From Plicaturopsis crispa FD-325 SS-3 (lineage: Eukaryota > Basidiomycota > Agaricomycetes > Amylocorticiales > Amylocorticiaceae), in NCBI GenBank assembly GCA_000827205.1, contig KN832561.1:1353890-1417889 (forward strand): a stretch of DNA of 64,000 bases, given 5' to 3'. The translations under genes were made by a program, and so were the position numbers. Below the pieces are notes generated by a model, which was not told the DNA's origin, ran no database searches, and was given only the letters and a program-made list of their open reading frames with translations. Shown piece by piece: positions 1 through 10,737 of this stretch (positions are counted from its first letter, which is position 1; each line of letters begins with the position of its first letter).

Positions 1-1865
1 TATGGATATGAGACTAGGTAAGTAGCTGATTCGAAAAGATGGTTAAATATCAGGCTCCTATCGCAAATCGTGTAGAGCTGACCCTTATGGTACTACGTCG
101 CCCTTCATGTCGCTATGGACAAAGACGGATCCGTTACTGCCCTATCTCGGCCGCTCCGATCCCGAAAACACCATCGGTCTCCACAATGCGACACTTTTCG
201 ACGTACCAGAAGATAATAGTGGGGTCAACAGTATCGATGTCGGTGCCACCGCATTCAACGCAACTTGCGGGATGATCCACAATGCGACAGCACTCAATAT
301 CAATGTAGACAACCCGGCACAACCTTGGTACGTGAGGATCTCGTACGAAGGGTCGAGTTTCGCGTTCGATGCTAAGCGCATGGGTGAGTCTCATGAAGAG
401 CCCGGTCGTAACGAGCTAATCTCGTGTCAATTCAGCGCCGTATGTGATCAGGCAGAAGACTTATAGTGACATGTCATTTGTGTCCCACGCGGGAGAACTT
501 CTGGTACGCTCCTCGTGCTCCACGTTTACCCTTTGCTTTCCCTGATCACTTACAGGCCCGGAATGTCGTGTTCTACTCGTCCATCAATATCTCCGACTCC
601 AGTGGCAACAATGGATCCTCGATTATATTGCAGCCTCCCATGGTTCAAGGTTCGGCTACGTGCTTCTCGACTTTTTGGATCGAGATATTAACGCACAGAT
701 ACTAGAGGCCACGGACCAGCACCCCAACCGGACGATGGATCGTCTCCAGATTATGGGATGCACGATATCTCTTGTAAAGCAGCAGGCGGTAGTTGACGCG
801 CAGAAGAAAAGCCTCATTTCTGTGTCGCCGACAGCAGAGAAGACAGCTTCTGCTTGGTCAGACTGGCACCCTGAGCTACAGCCTAGTGACTCCGGTCATT
901 GGTCGTGGATAAAGGACCCCAACATCGATGCGGTAAGTGGCCTTGTGACTGAAGGCGTTTCCTGTGCTCATGTTTCGGGTGTCAGTGGGGAGATATGCTT
1001 CATGCGATGCCTATAACTGCAATAGATGCTAATGGGGCGTGCTCTCGGATCAGTGATGCTTGCGACGAGTTGAATTATGCTGAAGAGTAGTGCTTCATCC
1101 TTCGTGACAATTTTTGGCAGCGAGCTTAATCTTCGTTCGCAGATATCTTATGGGAAGGCTTGGCCTGTATCCCGAAGCCTCGTCGACCAGTGGCTTCGAA
1201 ATAGATACGCCGCCGACTCTCCACGCATTCGAGAATGCACTGGCAGCCATGACTGCGTCACTTTATTGGGCAGGTGCATGCCTCTTGTCCAGTTGAATCC
1301 TCTCTTCCAAGTGCTAAGTTTTTTTTTCAGCCGCAAACGTTCGAGATGACCAGTTTGTGATGCCAGGCCAGCCCACCAACCTAAGGAGTCACGCTCAACT
1401 ACTTCAGGGCTCCGCTCGTATCTCACTCACAGAGTCGCGGCTTAACGCAAGTACTTCCCTTGTATCCCACAATATATATGCTAATTGCCGCGCTGCGTAT
1501 AGTTGAGCATCGTTCCAGTAAGTGCACATTGCATCACCCCCTCCTTTCTCGTTGTTCGATTATTGACGCAGGCATCATTGTAGATTGCATTTGGTCTGGG
1601 CGTATCTATCGTTCTTTTGGCCCTCGCAGTGGTCCTGACGCGTCCACCCGATGGACACGGTGCTGTCATAGACAGCGTAGGCGTCCTTCAACTCCTCTGG
1701 TTAATGAATAGGCGGCCATCCCTTCACGAGCGCGTGTCTCAAGTCGACGTGCCAACCATGGATAACCTGCGCGCTGCCGGGATGTTCAACGTACGCGTTG
1801 CAAGTGCAATACCGATACATCAGCAAAAGTCGATTTTTCTGGCCGCGTCTTACAGCATCTTATAA
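1..1865 (+). CDS. Hypothetical agaricomycete membrane protein, 3' part (5' end outside window)
   Basis: Multi-exon gene that starts before the window. A donor GTAAGT at 18 and an acceptor at 53 define the first visible intron; further introns lie near 384-435, 504-555, 642-690, the GTAAGT at 932, 1086-1140, 1280-1330 and two short ones between 1455 and 1583. Joined exons give an uninterrupted protein with the motifs AFNATCG, VVFYSSINIS, QAVVDAQ and LGLYPEAS. Near the C-terminus is one hydrophobic segment (IAFGLGVSIVLLALAVVL), followed by a conserved-looking tail (LHERVSQVDVPTMDNLR). The large region before the helix has several N-x-S/T sites and is probably extracellular or lumenal. This layout resembles a large family of uncharacterised agaricomycete type I membrane proteins. 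I do not know its function. Exon borders are inferred by eye, and the stop is TAA at 1863-1865. Confidence 0.6.
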
Positions 1866-2030
1866 GATGGATAAGACACGTAAGACACGTCAGACGCTAA
1901 GACATCGGCATCTTGGCCAGTAGATCCACTTTTCGGCTCAGACGTCAACAAGATACTTTGCGTCTTAACGAGGCCGTGTAAGACAGATACCAGACAGGTC
2001 TCAGACATCACAGATAGCATTTTATGATAC
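1864..2030. repeat. AGAC-rich block, left
   Basis: About eight AGAC tetramers occur in roughly 170 bases, usually as TAAGAC or TCAGAC, with irregular spacing. A similar block lies at 5036-5190, on the other side of the inverted repeat. I see no coding potential. It may be the subterminal part of a transposon or simply a dispersed repeat. Confidence 0.45.
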
Positions 2031-3085
2031 AGGAATGGCCTGCTTTCGAGGGTGGCAAGCGCGGGTTGGACGAAAAAAGGTGTATTGCAGACGGAACATG
2101 TATCATACAACATCATCTAAGCAAATCTATGCATACTACTATCCAGAAACCGCCTAGCCAGTCCCCATGAGCGCGCGTCCGCACGGCCGCGACCCCATCT
2201 TCCCCTACTACACACGCCTGCAAATGGGCTTCAAACACGTCGGGTCACGCTGTAGTACACTGGGAGCACGAGGGAGTCTTCAGATGGTGTAGGGCAGGCG
2301 GCTCCCGACTACAATGCGAATGGGCGTCGCTGTATCCAATATTGTAAGCGCGCGAAAGCCTAAGTAGCTCGGAAGGATATGGACTCACTATCGACTTTGA
2401 ATGGAAAGCAGCTGGCGAGAACCACACGACACAGGTCGGATTAGCCGTAATAGCCGCTACCAATACGCGAGAACTTGCCCGACTGACGTACTGTAGGATG
2501 ACCCAGGCTAAAACACAACTAGATGACCTGTGCTTTGAGTGCCCATCGAGCTGGTGTGAAGTGGGCATGCAAGACATCCTCGGGATGCGCGCGACGGGCG
2601 TGTGACACGCTGACCTACATCGGGTCGGAGATGATGGCGCGCCCTGTCGCTGCGGACTCCACTTGCGTAGGTTGGCGAGCGTTTGCGCATGGTGATATCT
2701 GCTTTACACGTCGGTCGGCTGGTGGCCGTGGGCGATACTTGCAATTGGAATTACAAAGGGCATCTTGAAATAATGAGCAAAGAGATGCAGATGCTGAGGC
2801 AATGTAGTACGATACCTAGCAGACAGAGAGCCGGGAAGGTCTACGAATGGTCTCCTTGTACTGATTTCGAAAGCCTGAGATGAGTGCGAGGAAAGAGACC
2901 AGGAGCCAGGCTTCAAATTTCAAAGCTTCAAGACTTAGCAAAAACTCGAAGTTGGAAACACGACGCGCGTATGCGCCTGACGCTCAGCGGAGCTGAAATT
3001 TTGGTACTGTATAGCACCAAAACTCACGCCACATTCTATCGGTCACAGTGTTCAGCATCGTTCGACCTTAATTGCTCGCTCCTGG
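2031..3085. other. Gene-poor stretch left of the inverted repeat
   Basis: Only short overlapping frames on both strands, none with a recognisable domain or a convincing exon chain. The part from about 2320 to 2570 has the most coding-like look, including the peptide QVGLAVIAATNTRELARLT on the plus strand, but I cannot extend it into a gene. It could be a decayed gene fragment. Confidence 0.4.
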
Positions 3086-3555
3086 CCAGGCTCCTACCCA
3101 TCCGTCGCTTCGAGGGTCAATAAAATCAATGTTACGACGATGAGTTGAATGTACAGTAATATTGCGGCGTACGGACATCTCCGTATATTTGAGCTCCGAT
3201 ACAAACAACTTTCAAACTCAGTACTCTTATTTTCTTGACCCTCTCAGCGACGGATGGCACAATACACGAGTAAACAAAGATGTGGCGTTCCGCGGGGTCC
3301 AGTTTGCTCGATCTTCCGGACACATTTGCACAACGGTCATTGCACGTAGCACAAAACATGTACAGAGCTGAATACTCGCTTTTTTGAGCGCTAGTGCACC
3401 CTATCTTTTGTTTGAGAAAATTCGAAGAAATGAGCGAGTACCAAATTAATGACACTTCAGCCACTGGTGCTCTAAGGGCATGCCTCTACTACAGCACAAC
3501 TGCTGCACGGATTGACAAGGTTTCGCAGACGAATATTCTCGTCTGTAAGAGGGCA
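3086..3555 (+). repeat. Left arm of a 470-base inverted repeat around the assembly gap
   Basis: Base 3555 pairs with base 4131 and base 3086 pairs with base 4600. The two arms are each 470 bases with no insertion or deletion, and I saw only one mismatch (near 3405). Identity stops abruptly outside 3086 and 4600. Because of the arms, the same 110-residue frame appears on the minus strand at 3132-3464 and on the plus strand at 4222-4554; I regard that frame as part of the repeat and not as a gene. Each arm also contains a nested pair of 23-base inverted repeats. Confidence 0.9.
3098..3257. mobile_element. MITE-like 160-base unit with 23-base terminal inverted repeats (left copy)
   Basis: The ends 3098-3120 and 3235-3257 are inverted repeats matching at 21 of 23 positions (core CCATCCGTCGCT and AGCGACGGATGG). 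The interior is non-coding. Size and ends fit a small non-autonomous DNA element, but I cannot show a target-site duplication. The mirror copy is at 4429-4588. Confidence 0.5.
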
Positions 3556-3563
3556 TTAGTGCC

Positions 3564-3578
3564 CCATATTTAATATGG
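3564..3578. repeat. Short perfect palindrome beside the gap
   Basis: CCATATT and AATATGG flank a single central T. It lies in the 99 bases of unpaired sequence between the left arm and the run of N. Confidence 0.6.
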
Positions 3579-3654
3579 CAAAAGGAGCCCACTGTGTACG
3601 GTCTTATAGGTAGTAAGGTGCTACTGGTCGGCTTCAGGCCTCTACCACATAGAA

Positions 3655-4130
3655 NNNNNNNNNNNNNNNNNNNNNNNNNNNNNNNNNNNNNNNNNNNNNN
3701 NNNNNNNNNNNNNNNNNNNNNNNNNNNNNNNNNNNNNNNNNNNNNNNNNNNNNNNNNNNNNNNNNNNNNNNNNNNNNNNNNNNNNNNNNNNNNNNNNNNN
3801 NNNNNNNNNNNNNNNNNNNNNNNNNNNNNNNNNNNNNNNNNNNNNNNNNNNNNNNNNNNNNNNNNNNNNNNNNNNNNNNNNNNNNNNNNNNNNNNNNNNN
3901 NNNNNNNNNNNNNNNNNNNNNNNNNNNNNNNNNNNNNNNNNNNNNNNNNNNNNNNNNNNNNNNNNNNNNNNNNNNNNNNNNNNNNNNNNNNNNNNNNNNN
4001 NNNNNNNNNNNNNNNNNNNNNNNNNNNNNNNNNNNNNNNNNNNNNNNNNNNNNNNNNNNNNNNNNNNNNNNNNNNNNNNNNNNNNNNNNNNNNNNNNNNN
4101 NNNNNNNNNNNNNNNNNNNNNNNNNNNNNN
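3655..4130. other. Assembly gap (476 N)
   Basis: All bases are N. The gap lies in the loop of the inverted repeat, which is where short-read assemblies commonly fail. Its true length is unknown. Frames running through it are artefacts. Confidence 1.
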
Positions 4131-4600
4131 TGCCCTCTTACAGACGAGAATATTCGTCTGCGAAACCTTGTCAATCCGTGCAGCAGTTGTGCTGTAGTAG
4201 AGGCATGCCCTTAGAGCACCAGTGGCTGAAGTGTCATTAATTTGGTACTCGCTCATTTCTTCGAATTTTCTCAAACAAAAAATAGGGTGCACTAGCGCTC
4301 AAAAAAGCGAGTATTCAGCTCTGTACATGTTTTGTGCTACGTGCAATGACCGTTGTGCAAATGTGTCCGGAAGATCGAGCAAACTGGACCCCGCGGAACG
4401 CCACATCTTTGTTTACTCGTGTATTGTGCCATCCGTCGCTGAGAGGGTCAAGAAAATAAGAGTACTGAGTTTGAAAGTTGTTTGTATCGGAGCTCAAATA
4501 TACGGAGATGTCCGTACGCCGCAATATTACTGTACATTCAACTCATCGTCGTAACATTGATTTTATTGACCCTCGAAGCGACGGATGGGTAGGAGCCTGG
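4131..4600 (-). repeat. Right arm of the 470-base inverted repeat
   Basis: Reverse complement of 3086-3555, same length with no indel. It begins at the first base after the gap, so the repeat may continue into the unsequenced part. Confidence 0.9.
4429..4588. mobile_element. MITE-like 160-base unit (right copy)
   Basis: Mirror of 3098-3257. Terminal inverted repeats are at 4429-4451 and 4566-4588. Being inside the arm, it is a by-product of the inverted duplication and not necessarily an independent insertion. Confidence 0.5.
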
Positions 4601-5035
4601 CTCCTGGCTCGCTCACTTACATTGTGCATGGACTTGGCATGGACCATCTCAAATTTGCCCTCTCCCGGACTAGCTCGATGCGCTGAATGAAGGGGCGCTC
4701 TAGCTTGACAGTGTTCCCGCAAACCGATTCCACGTTGACTGACACAGGCAAATCACTATGTCGTGACAACAGTCAGAGTGAGGACGGTGCGTATCTTTGT
4801 GGTTGAAAACAATTTTCGTGCTAATATTGGTGACTCGAGGTAGTGATGGCGCGCAGCGCTGAGCGTTTAGCGTGTGCGCTCTCCAGTCTCCCTTGCGATT
4901 AGTAGTGGTGCTAGCTTGATGCCAGTACTAAAGCTCACCTATCTACCCGCTTGCACGCTGTAGGCTCTTGAGTTGAGCACGGCAAGTTTTCTTTCAATGA
5001 AAATGGCTTCAAATTCTATCTGCTCGCAAGAACTT

Positions 5036-5190
5036 GTCAGACATTATCAGACAGGAATCGTCTGGTGCTCGTCTGGCTGGTCTTTGGGCAGACTGTCCCA
5101 GACACACCCAGACAAATTGTACCATTTCTAAGACAATTTAAGACCAAGACGGCATCAGACAGGTGTAAGATCGTCTAAGACGCCTAAGAA
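5036..5190. repeat. AGAC-rich block, right
   Basis: About ten AGAC motifs (CAGACA, TAAGAC) occur in about 155 bases, plus a few GTCTGG on the same strand. It resembles the block at 1864-2030 in composition but is not a clean copy of it. Confidence 0.45.
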
Positions 5191-7293
5191 AAATTCAGTT
5201 TTCCTGATGTAGACGACGAGTCGCACAATCTACTACGGCGGGACGCACCCGACAAGAGGGGGCGTTACGGTGTGTAGATAAGATACCATTATTTTCCTCG
5301 TTCCTACATCCCCTTCCCTTCCTTTTGATGTCTGTCATTTTTTGACCCACAATGACACCGGAACCATGGTAAACCGCATGCATTACTTCCACAACCCACT
5401 CTATTTTTTTTGGATCGTTGTCGACACCGTGAGCCATTACATCCAATCCGTGCGTCATGCCTTCATATTTTGAGCACTTGTATACTGGTCTTGTCTCACT
5501 TTCAGGGCTGTTTCAGACCTCTGGCTTCGATTGGAGTCAGCTGTCTTATTGCTCGCTGTCAGGACATTCATTTGATCCGCGCATGTGCAGTCGTTTCGGT
5601 GGACGTCAGTTTGGGAGCTTGGTGAGTCCACTCTTGTTCAACAGCGCGTGACTTCAAGTTTGCGATAACTGTCTTCAGGTTTGTTCACCGTGTCGATTGC
5701 GACATGGATTTGAGTGCCTCGAGACTGTCCAGACACGGTTACTTAGGACGACGCCTCATGTATATTCAAGCTCCGGTCCGGAGGAGGGATGATCGTCTGG
5801 CTATGTTTTTGCCATTAACATTGACGATCTACATCGAACAACCGAAATTCATCCCGTTTAACCCAGTGACTCCTCTCACTCCTCCTGTGACTAGATCGTC
5901 GAATTCAACACGGAGCTAAGTACTCTCTGTAAACTGAAGTGATGTCCGAGACTTTTATATCGGTCTCCCATCTTACTGATTCTGCCGGCTCCACAGAATC
6001 CAATCTGAGCCGTCCATACAGGTTTACTCAGACGTTCGCCGTATGAGTCGTATGCGGCGCGTCCGTCTTAATACTAGGCACTTAAGTGAGTGTCATGATA
6101 GCATTCCTAACGCACCTAGAGGTACGTCGAGCAGGCACATCGGTATGCAATAAAAATGCTTATACCTGTAGTACGCCGCAAGCAGGACATGGTTTCCCGA
6201 GCGCCGGTGCACATGATCGCGAGCCTGCGACATCTCCATTTTTGCTGGAAAGAACCTTTTCGAGCTCGTCTTCTGAGTTCCTCGAAGCCTCGAATGCAGA
6301 GAGTTACCGAAAGGACCAGGATTGCATCATCTATCCTCCCACGAAGTTCTCTCACGACAGCGGGATGTCTACGCAACACCTGCGGGTCAGAATTACCAGG
6401 GGAAACTGCACGCGCCCATGCTGCTCGTAGATGTGCCTCTGAGCACCCATGCGCAGAGCACTGGCTAGACTATCCATTTGGTGTAGATGCCATATGCGAC
6501 TTGAGAGTCAGGGCGCCCGCCAATACCAATCCTACTCATTCCCGTCTTCCATGCCCACATCTATCCAATTGTGTCAGAGTGTTGTATGCGAAAATTCCAC
6601 GCCTACCTTCTTCGAACGCAGACTCCCGCAACGTAATTTGCAACATAATATATCGTGATAACATGAAGCCACGTGGTTGTGTTTCTGGCGTTGAGTCGCG
6701 GCAGCTGGTCGACCAGGGACCGCCTGCCAGGTCCCAACCAAGGTTGCTCACAATTATCAGAAAGACACCTAAAGACGCTTGAATTTCTCCTCCCAGAAAC
6801 AACTACCACCTGATCTTCGCTGCCACGTCGAGCGAGTCGACGGCACTTCCCCAGTACTGCTCTCATCAGTGAGCGCTGACAACCTGACGGTCCAGGGAAC
6901 CGTGCAACGCGAACCTCGTTGACAATGCTACCAGGTGATCTCGTAGTGTTGTTTTTAGGTCTACAAGGCTGAAAGAATCCGTGAGTCCCAGCATGATCAT
7001 TGTGCAACGTCTTACAATCTTGCCGTACTTCGGTTTCAATATGGGTCTCTCGTCCAGTTCTCTAGCTCGCGGCTTTTCCCCGATGGCACGCGATACGTGT
7101 GCGAAGGCCCGTGTTCTACATATGTAGATGCACTGCTAGTTCTGTGCACGCATACCCATTCAGCACCTTGTGCGTTGGCCCTTGTCAAGTATAAAAGTTC
7201 GACCGTCACTTGGTATCCTCTCAGACTGGTCACAGTGATTCTCGCCCCCTTTGCCCCCCACCCGTCCTTGGGATATTCAGCTAAAGCCTTATC
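5191..7293. other. Gene-poor stretch upstream of the first GH55 gene
   Basis: Several frames of 60-208 codons exist on both strands (the longest is plus-strand 6156-6782). They overlap one another, lack domain signatures and do not join through plausible introns. The minus-strand frame 5195-5458 (87 codons, ATG start) is the only one with a protein-like composition, and I do not recognise it. The last 150 bases hold the GH55 promoter. Confidence 0.4.
7190..7196 (+). promoter_or_regulatory. TATA box of the first GH55 gene
   Basis: TATAAAA lies about 100 bases before the ATG at 7294, a usual spacing for a fungal gene with a short 5' leader. Confidence 0.6.
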
Positions 7294-10200
7294 ATGTTTT
7301 CTAGTTTCGTCTTTCTATTAGCCGGTTGGCTGTTGAACTCTGCGACAATGGCGTCGGGACTAGGGTCGACATGCTCCACTCCTCTGGGCGCGGGCACGGC
7401 AGCAGCTGGTGATCCCTTCTGGCTAGAAACCATTCAGCATCAAGGGACGTCTGCCTACAACTCCGACCCCACTGGCTACCAAGTTTTCCGAAACGTCAAG
7501 GATTTTGGTGCCAAGGGTGACGGCGTTACAGACGACACGGCCGCGATAAAGTAGACCATCCTCATTCGTAGCGCGATATTTTGACGCTCAATTGATCCCG
7601 TTAGCTCGGCTATGACCGCAGGAAGTCGCTGTGGAGGTGGAAGCTGCGACTCATCAACGTCGGCATTTTTCAATCTATTCATGCCTCCAAGATTGAGTCT
7701 GTTTGCAGCATTACCCCCGCCCTGGTCTATTTCCCTCAAGGGTAAGCCCCGATCTCGCTCGAGCCTTCTCCGACCATCGATCAATTTGGATTTTAGGACT
7801 TACGTTGTATCTTCTCCCATTATCGCATACTACTACACGCAAATAATCGGAGACGCCAAAGTTCCCCCGACTCTTCGTGCGAGTGCTAGCTTCTCTGGCA
7901 TAGCCGTTATTGGTACGGTCTTAGCTTCCGAGAAAACCCTTCTTTGTTGACCAGGATTTACGCAGATGCCGATCCATACATTGACGGCGGAAATGGCGCG
8001 CAGTGGTATACTAACCAGAACAATTTCTTCCGCTCCGTCCGCAATTTAGTGATAGACTTGACGCAAATGCCTGCAGCCACATCTGCCACTGGATTGCACT
8101 GGCAGGTCTCGCAGGCGACTTCGCTGATTAACGTCGTCGTCAACATGTCCACCGAAGACGGGAACGCTCATCAAGGTATGTGAATCGCTGCAGGAACCCA
8201 GATTCGCTGGCTTATCTCACGACAGGCATTTTCATGGAAAATGGGAGCGGAGGATTCATGGGAGGTATGTCAAGCAAGCTAGTGATTCCTCAATCTGAGA
8301 CTGATATGAGAACAGACATCGTTTTCAACGGAGGTAAACAATATACCTGACGCAGTTCTTGTGTTGTCTGACATGCATCTGCAGGAAAATATGGCATATG
8401 GGTCGGCAACCAACAGTGCGTGACAGTCTTGAATGATCATCGCCGAATTTGCGCTTACCCTTCCTCCTACGATATTAGATTCACAGTACGAAACATTACG
8501 GTGAACAACGCCAACACAGGTATACATATCCTCTTCAATCTATAGTTGGAGAAACTCGCTGAGTGCAATGACAGCTGTCTATGGCATATGGAACTGGGGT
8601 ACGCACATTGGCCTTGCAGATAGATATTAGAACTGATTTCTCCGTAGGATGGACATTCCAAGGTGTCACGATCAACAACTGCCAAGTCGGATTCGACTTG
8701 ATGACAGGAGGCCTGACCCAAGCCACCCAAGTAAGCCTATCGAGGCACCTTTTTGACAGTCGTGCTGACTTGGCTACAATTCTGTTTCCCAGACCGTCGG
8801 CGCCGAGGCCATCATCGATGCAGTCGTTGCAAATACGCCGATATTCCTGCGCTCGTCTACTGCAAGCAGCAGATCTCTCGCAGGATCCATCGTTCTCAAC
8901 AACATCCAGCTCACTAACGTGCCCACAGCCGTCGGTGTTGTCGGCGGGGCTGTTGTCCTGCCTGGTGGAACTCTGACGATCGATTCCTGGGGACAAGGCA
9001 ATGTCTACTCTGGGACAAACGCAGCCGGCACATTCACACAGGGCAACATTGCAGCGCCGACGAAAGCGGCGAGTCTACTCGATGGCTCAGGGCGTATCGT
9101 CGGCAGGACGCACCCTCAGTATGAAAGCTACGCTGTCAGCCAGTTTGTTAGTGCGAAGTCGCAAGGATGCAAGGGAGACGGAGTTACGGATGATACTGCC
9201 GCTATCAAGGCATTGTTTGCACAGGTTCGCATTCGTGCGCCTTTCATTCTCAAAGCCAGACTAAAAGTTTGCCTCCATAGTACGCAGGCTGCAAGATCAT
9301 ATTCTTCGACGCTGGTACCTACGTCGTATCGTCGACAATTCAAATTCCTGCTGGCACCCAGATTGTCGGAGAAGTATGGTCCGTTATTGCTGGTACAGGA
9401 AGCGCTTTCCAGGATCAAAACAATCCCGCGGTCGTTGTGCAAGTCGGCGCTAGCGGCTCGACAGGTATAGTAGAGATCACGGATATGATTTTCAAGACGA
9501 TAGGAACCAGTGAGCGACGCAGGCAAAAACAGCAGCGAGGACGATGCTCACTCATTTTCTATCAGCGCCGGGTGCCATCGTTGTGGAATGGAATGTTCAA
9601 GAGCCGGCAGGGCAGCAGGCGGGTGCAGGGACATGGGATAGCCATATCATGTAGGAGTCTACTTACTCTCTGGTGCCCTTGTTATCCAGCGTGCTGACCT
9701 AGGCCTACTGTAGACTCGGCGGAGGTTCGATCCCTTACGATTCTTGCTCAATGCTGTTACTGAATATTTCTTCCAGCGGCTGGCACTAATCTTCAGAACG
9801 CGCAATGCCCATCGGGCTCAAATAACGACGCGTGCATGGCCGCGTTCCTATCCTTGCATCTGACTGCTCAATCTACAGCGTACTTAGAGGTGAGTATCGA
9901 CCCTTTTTCTGGCCATCTCCACTGCTGAGCTTCTATGCGTGCCTAGGGTATGTGGGTCTGGACTGCGGACCATGACCTTGACACTGGCAGTAGCCCTCAA
10001 ATCACCCTGTTCAGCGGCCGAGGGATTCTCTCCGAATCTGCAGGACCCGTGTGGTTGATCGGAACAGGTGAGTTGAAACCCTTAATTCATGTCTAAGTAG
10101 TATTGACTTTCCGTGACTTCTCAGCGTGTAAGGCCGTTAGGTTCTCTAAGGCATCGCTCACGAGACTAACCTAATCATAGCGGAACATCATACCCTGTAC

Positions 10201-10737
10201 CAATACAATTTGGTCAATGCGAAGAACCACTATATGGGCCTAATCCAGACGGAGACGGTACGTTGTGCCCGTGCTGATTAAATGCCGCCTCAATTCATCC
10301 CTTATAACTGACACGATTTGCAGCCTTACTACCAACCTATACCTGCCACACCAGACCCATTCACAATCAATAGCGCCTACCACGATCCGACATTTGCTTC
10401 AGGTAGTCCTTCAGCATGGGGCTTGAACGTCGAGTCATCTACAGACATCTTCATCTTCGGCGAGTGCAGATCTGTCTACTTCGCACATAGTCATTATTGA
10501 CAGCTGTTTGTAGGCGCGGGTCTGTACAGTTTCTACCAGAATTACGGGCAGACTTGCTTGGACAGCAATTCGTGTCAGTCGCAGTTGATCAACATCGACT
10601 CGACGTCATCCGTATTCCTCTACAGTCTTGCAACTGTCGGGACGACCTACCAGCTCAGCGTCAACGAGGCAGGCATCATCAATGCCAGCGACAATCCAAA
10701 TGGCTTCCAAGCAACCGTGACGGCTTGGACACAATGA
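7294..10737 (+). CDS. GH55 exo-beta-1,3-glucanase, copy 1
   Basis: Predicted secreted exo-beta-1,3-glucanase of glycoside hydrolase family 55, which releases glucose or gentiobiose from beta-1,3/1,6-glucan of fungal cell walls. The N-terminus is a signal peptide (hydrophobic FVFLLAGWLLN). Two parallel beta-helix halves each start with the pectate-lyase-3 motif KGDGVTDDTAAIK, near residues 75 and 390. The family block GPVW...EHHTLYQYNLV...IQTETPYYQP is present; a Glu here probably acts as the general acid. I place 19 introns, leaving 2334 coding bases (777 residues) with no internal stop. Intron 19 (10460-10513) has a GC donor (GCGAGT): only that choice keeps the frame and restores FIFGAG. Its paralog follows 1.7 kb downstream in the same direction. 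Confidence 0.92.

Noticed and set aside
1-1865. First gene as a pseudogene because of in-frame stops near 1080 and 1500
   Set aside because: Both stops fall inside introns with good GT and AG signals; the spliced product is continuous.
3446-4292. Long frames of 200-240 codons across 3446-4292
   Set aside because: They only run because the N gap contains no stop codons.
3132-4554. Identical 110-residue frames on opposite strands, seemingly two copies of a protein gene
   Set aside because: They are the same bases in the two arms of the inverted repeat. There is no domain, and another frame of similar length overlaps on the other strand.
6156-6782. 208-codon plus-strand frame
   Set aside because: Low-complexity mix of Arg, Ser and Pro with no domain, and competing frames on both strands. 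It looks like chance in a stop-poor region.
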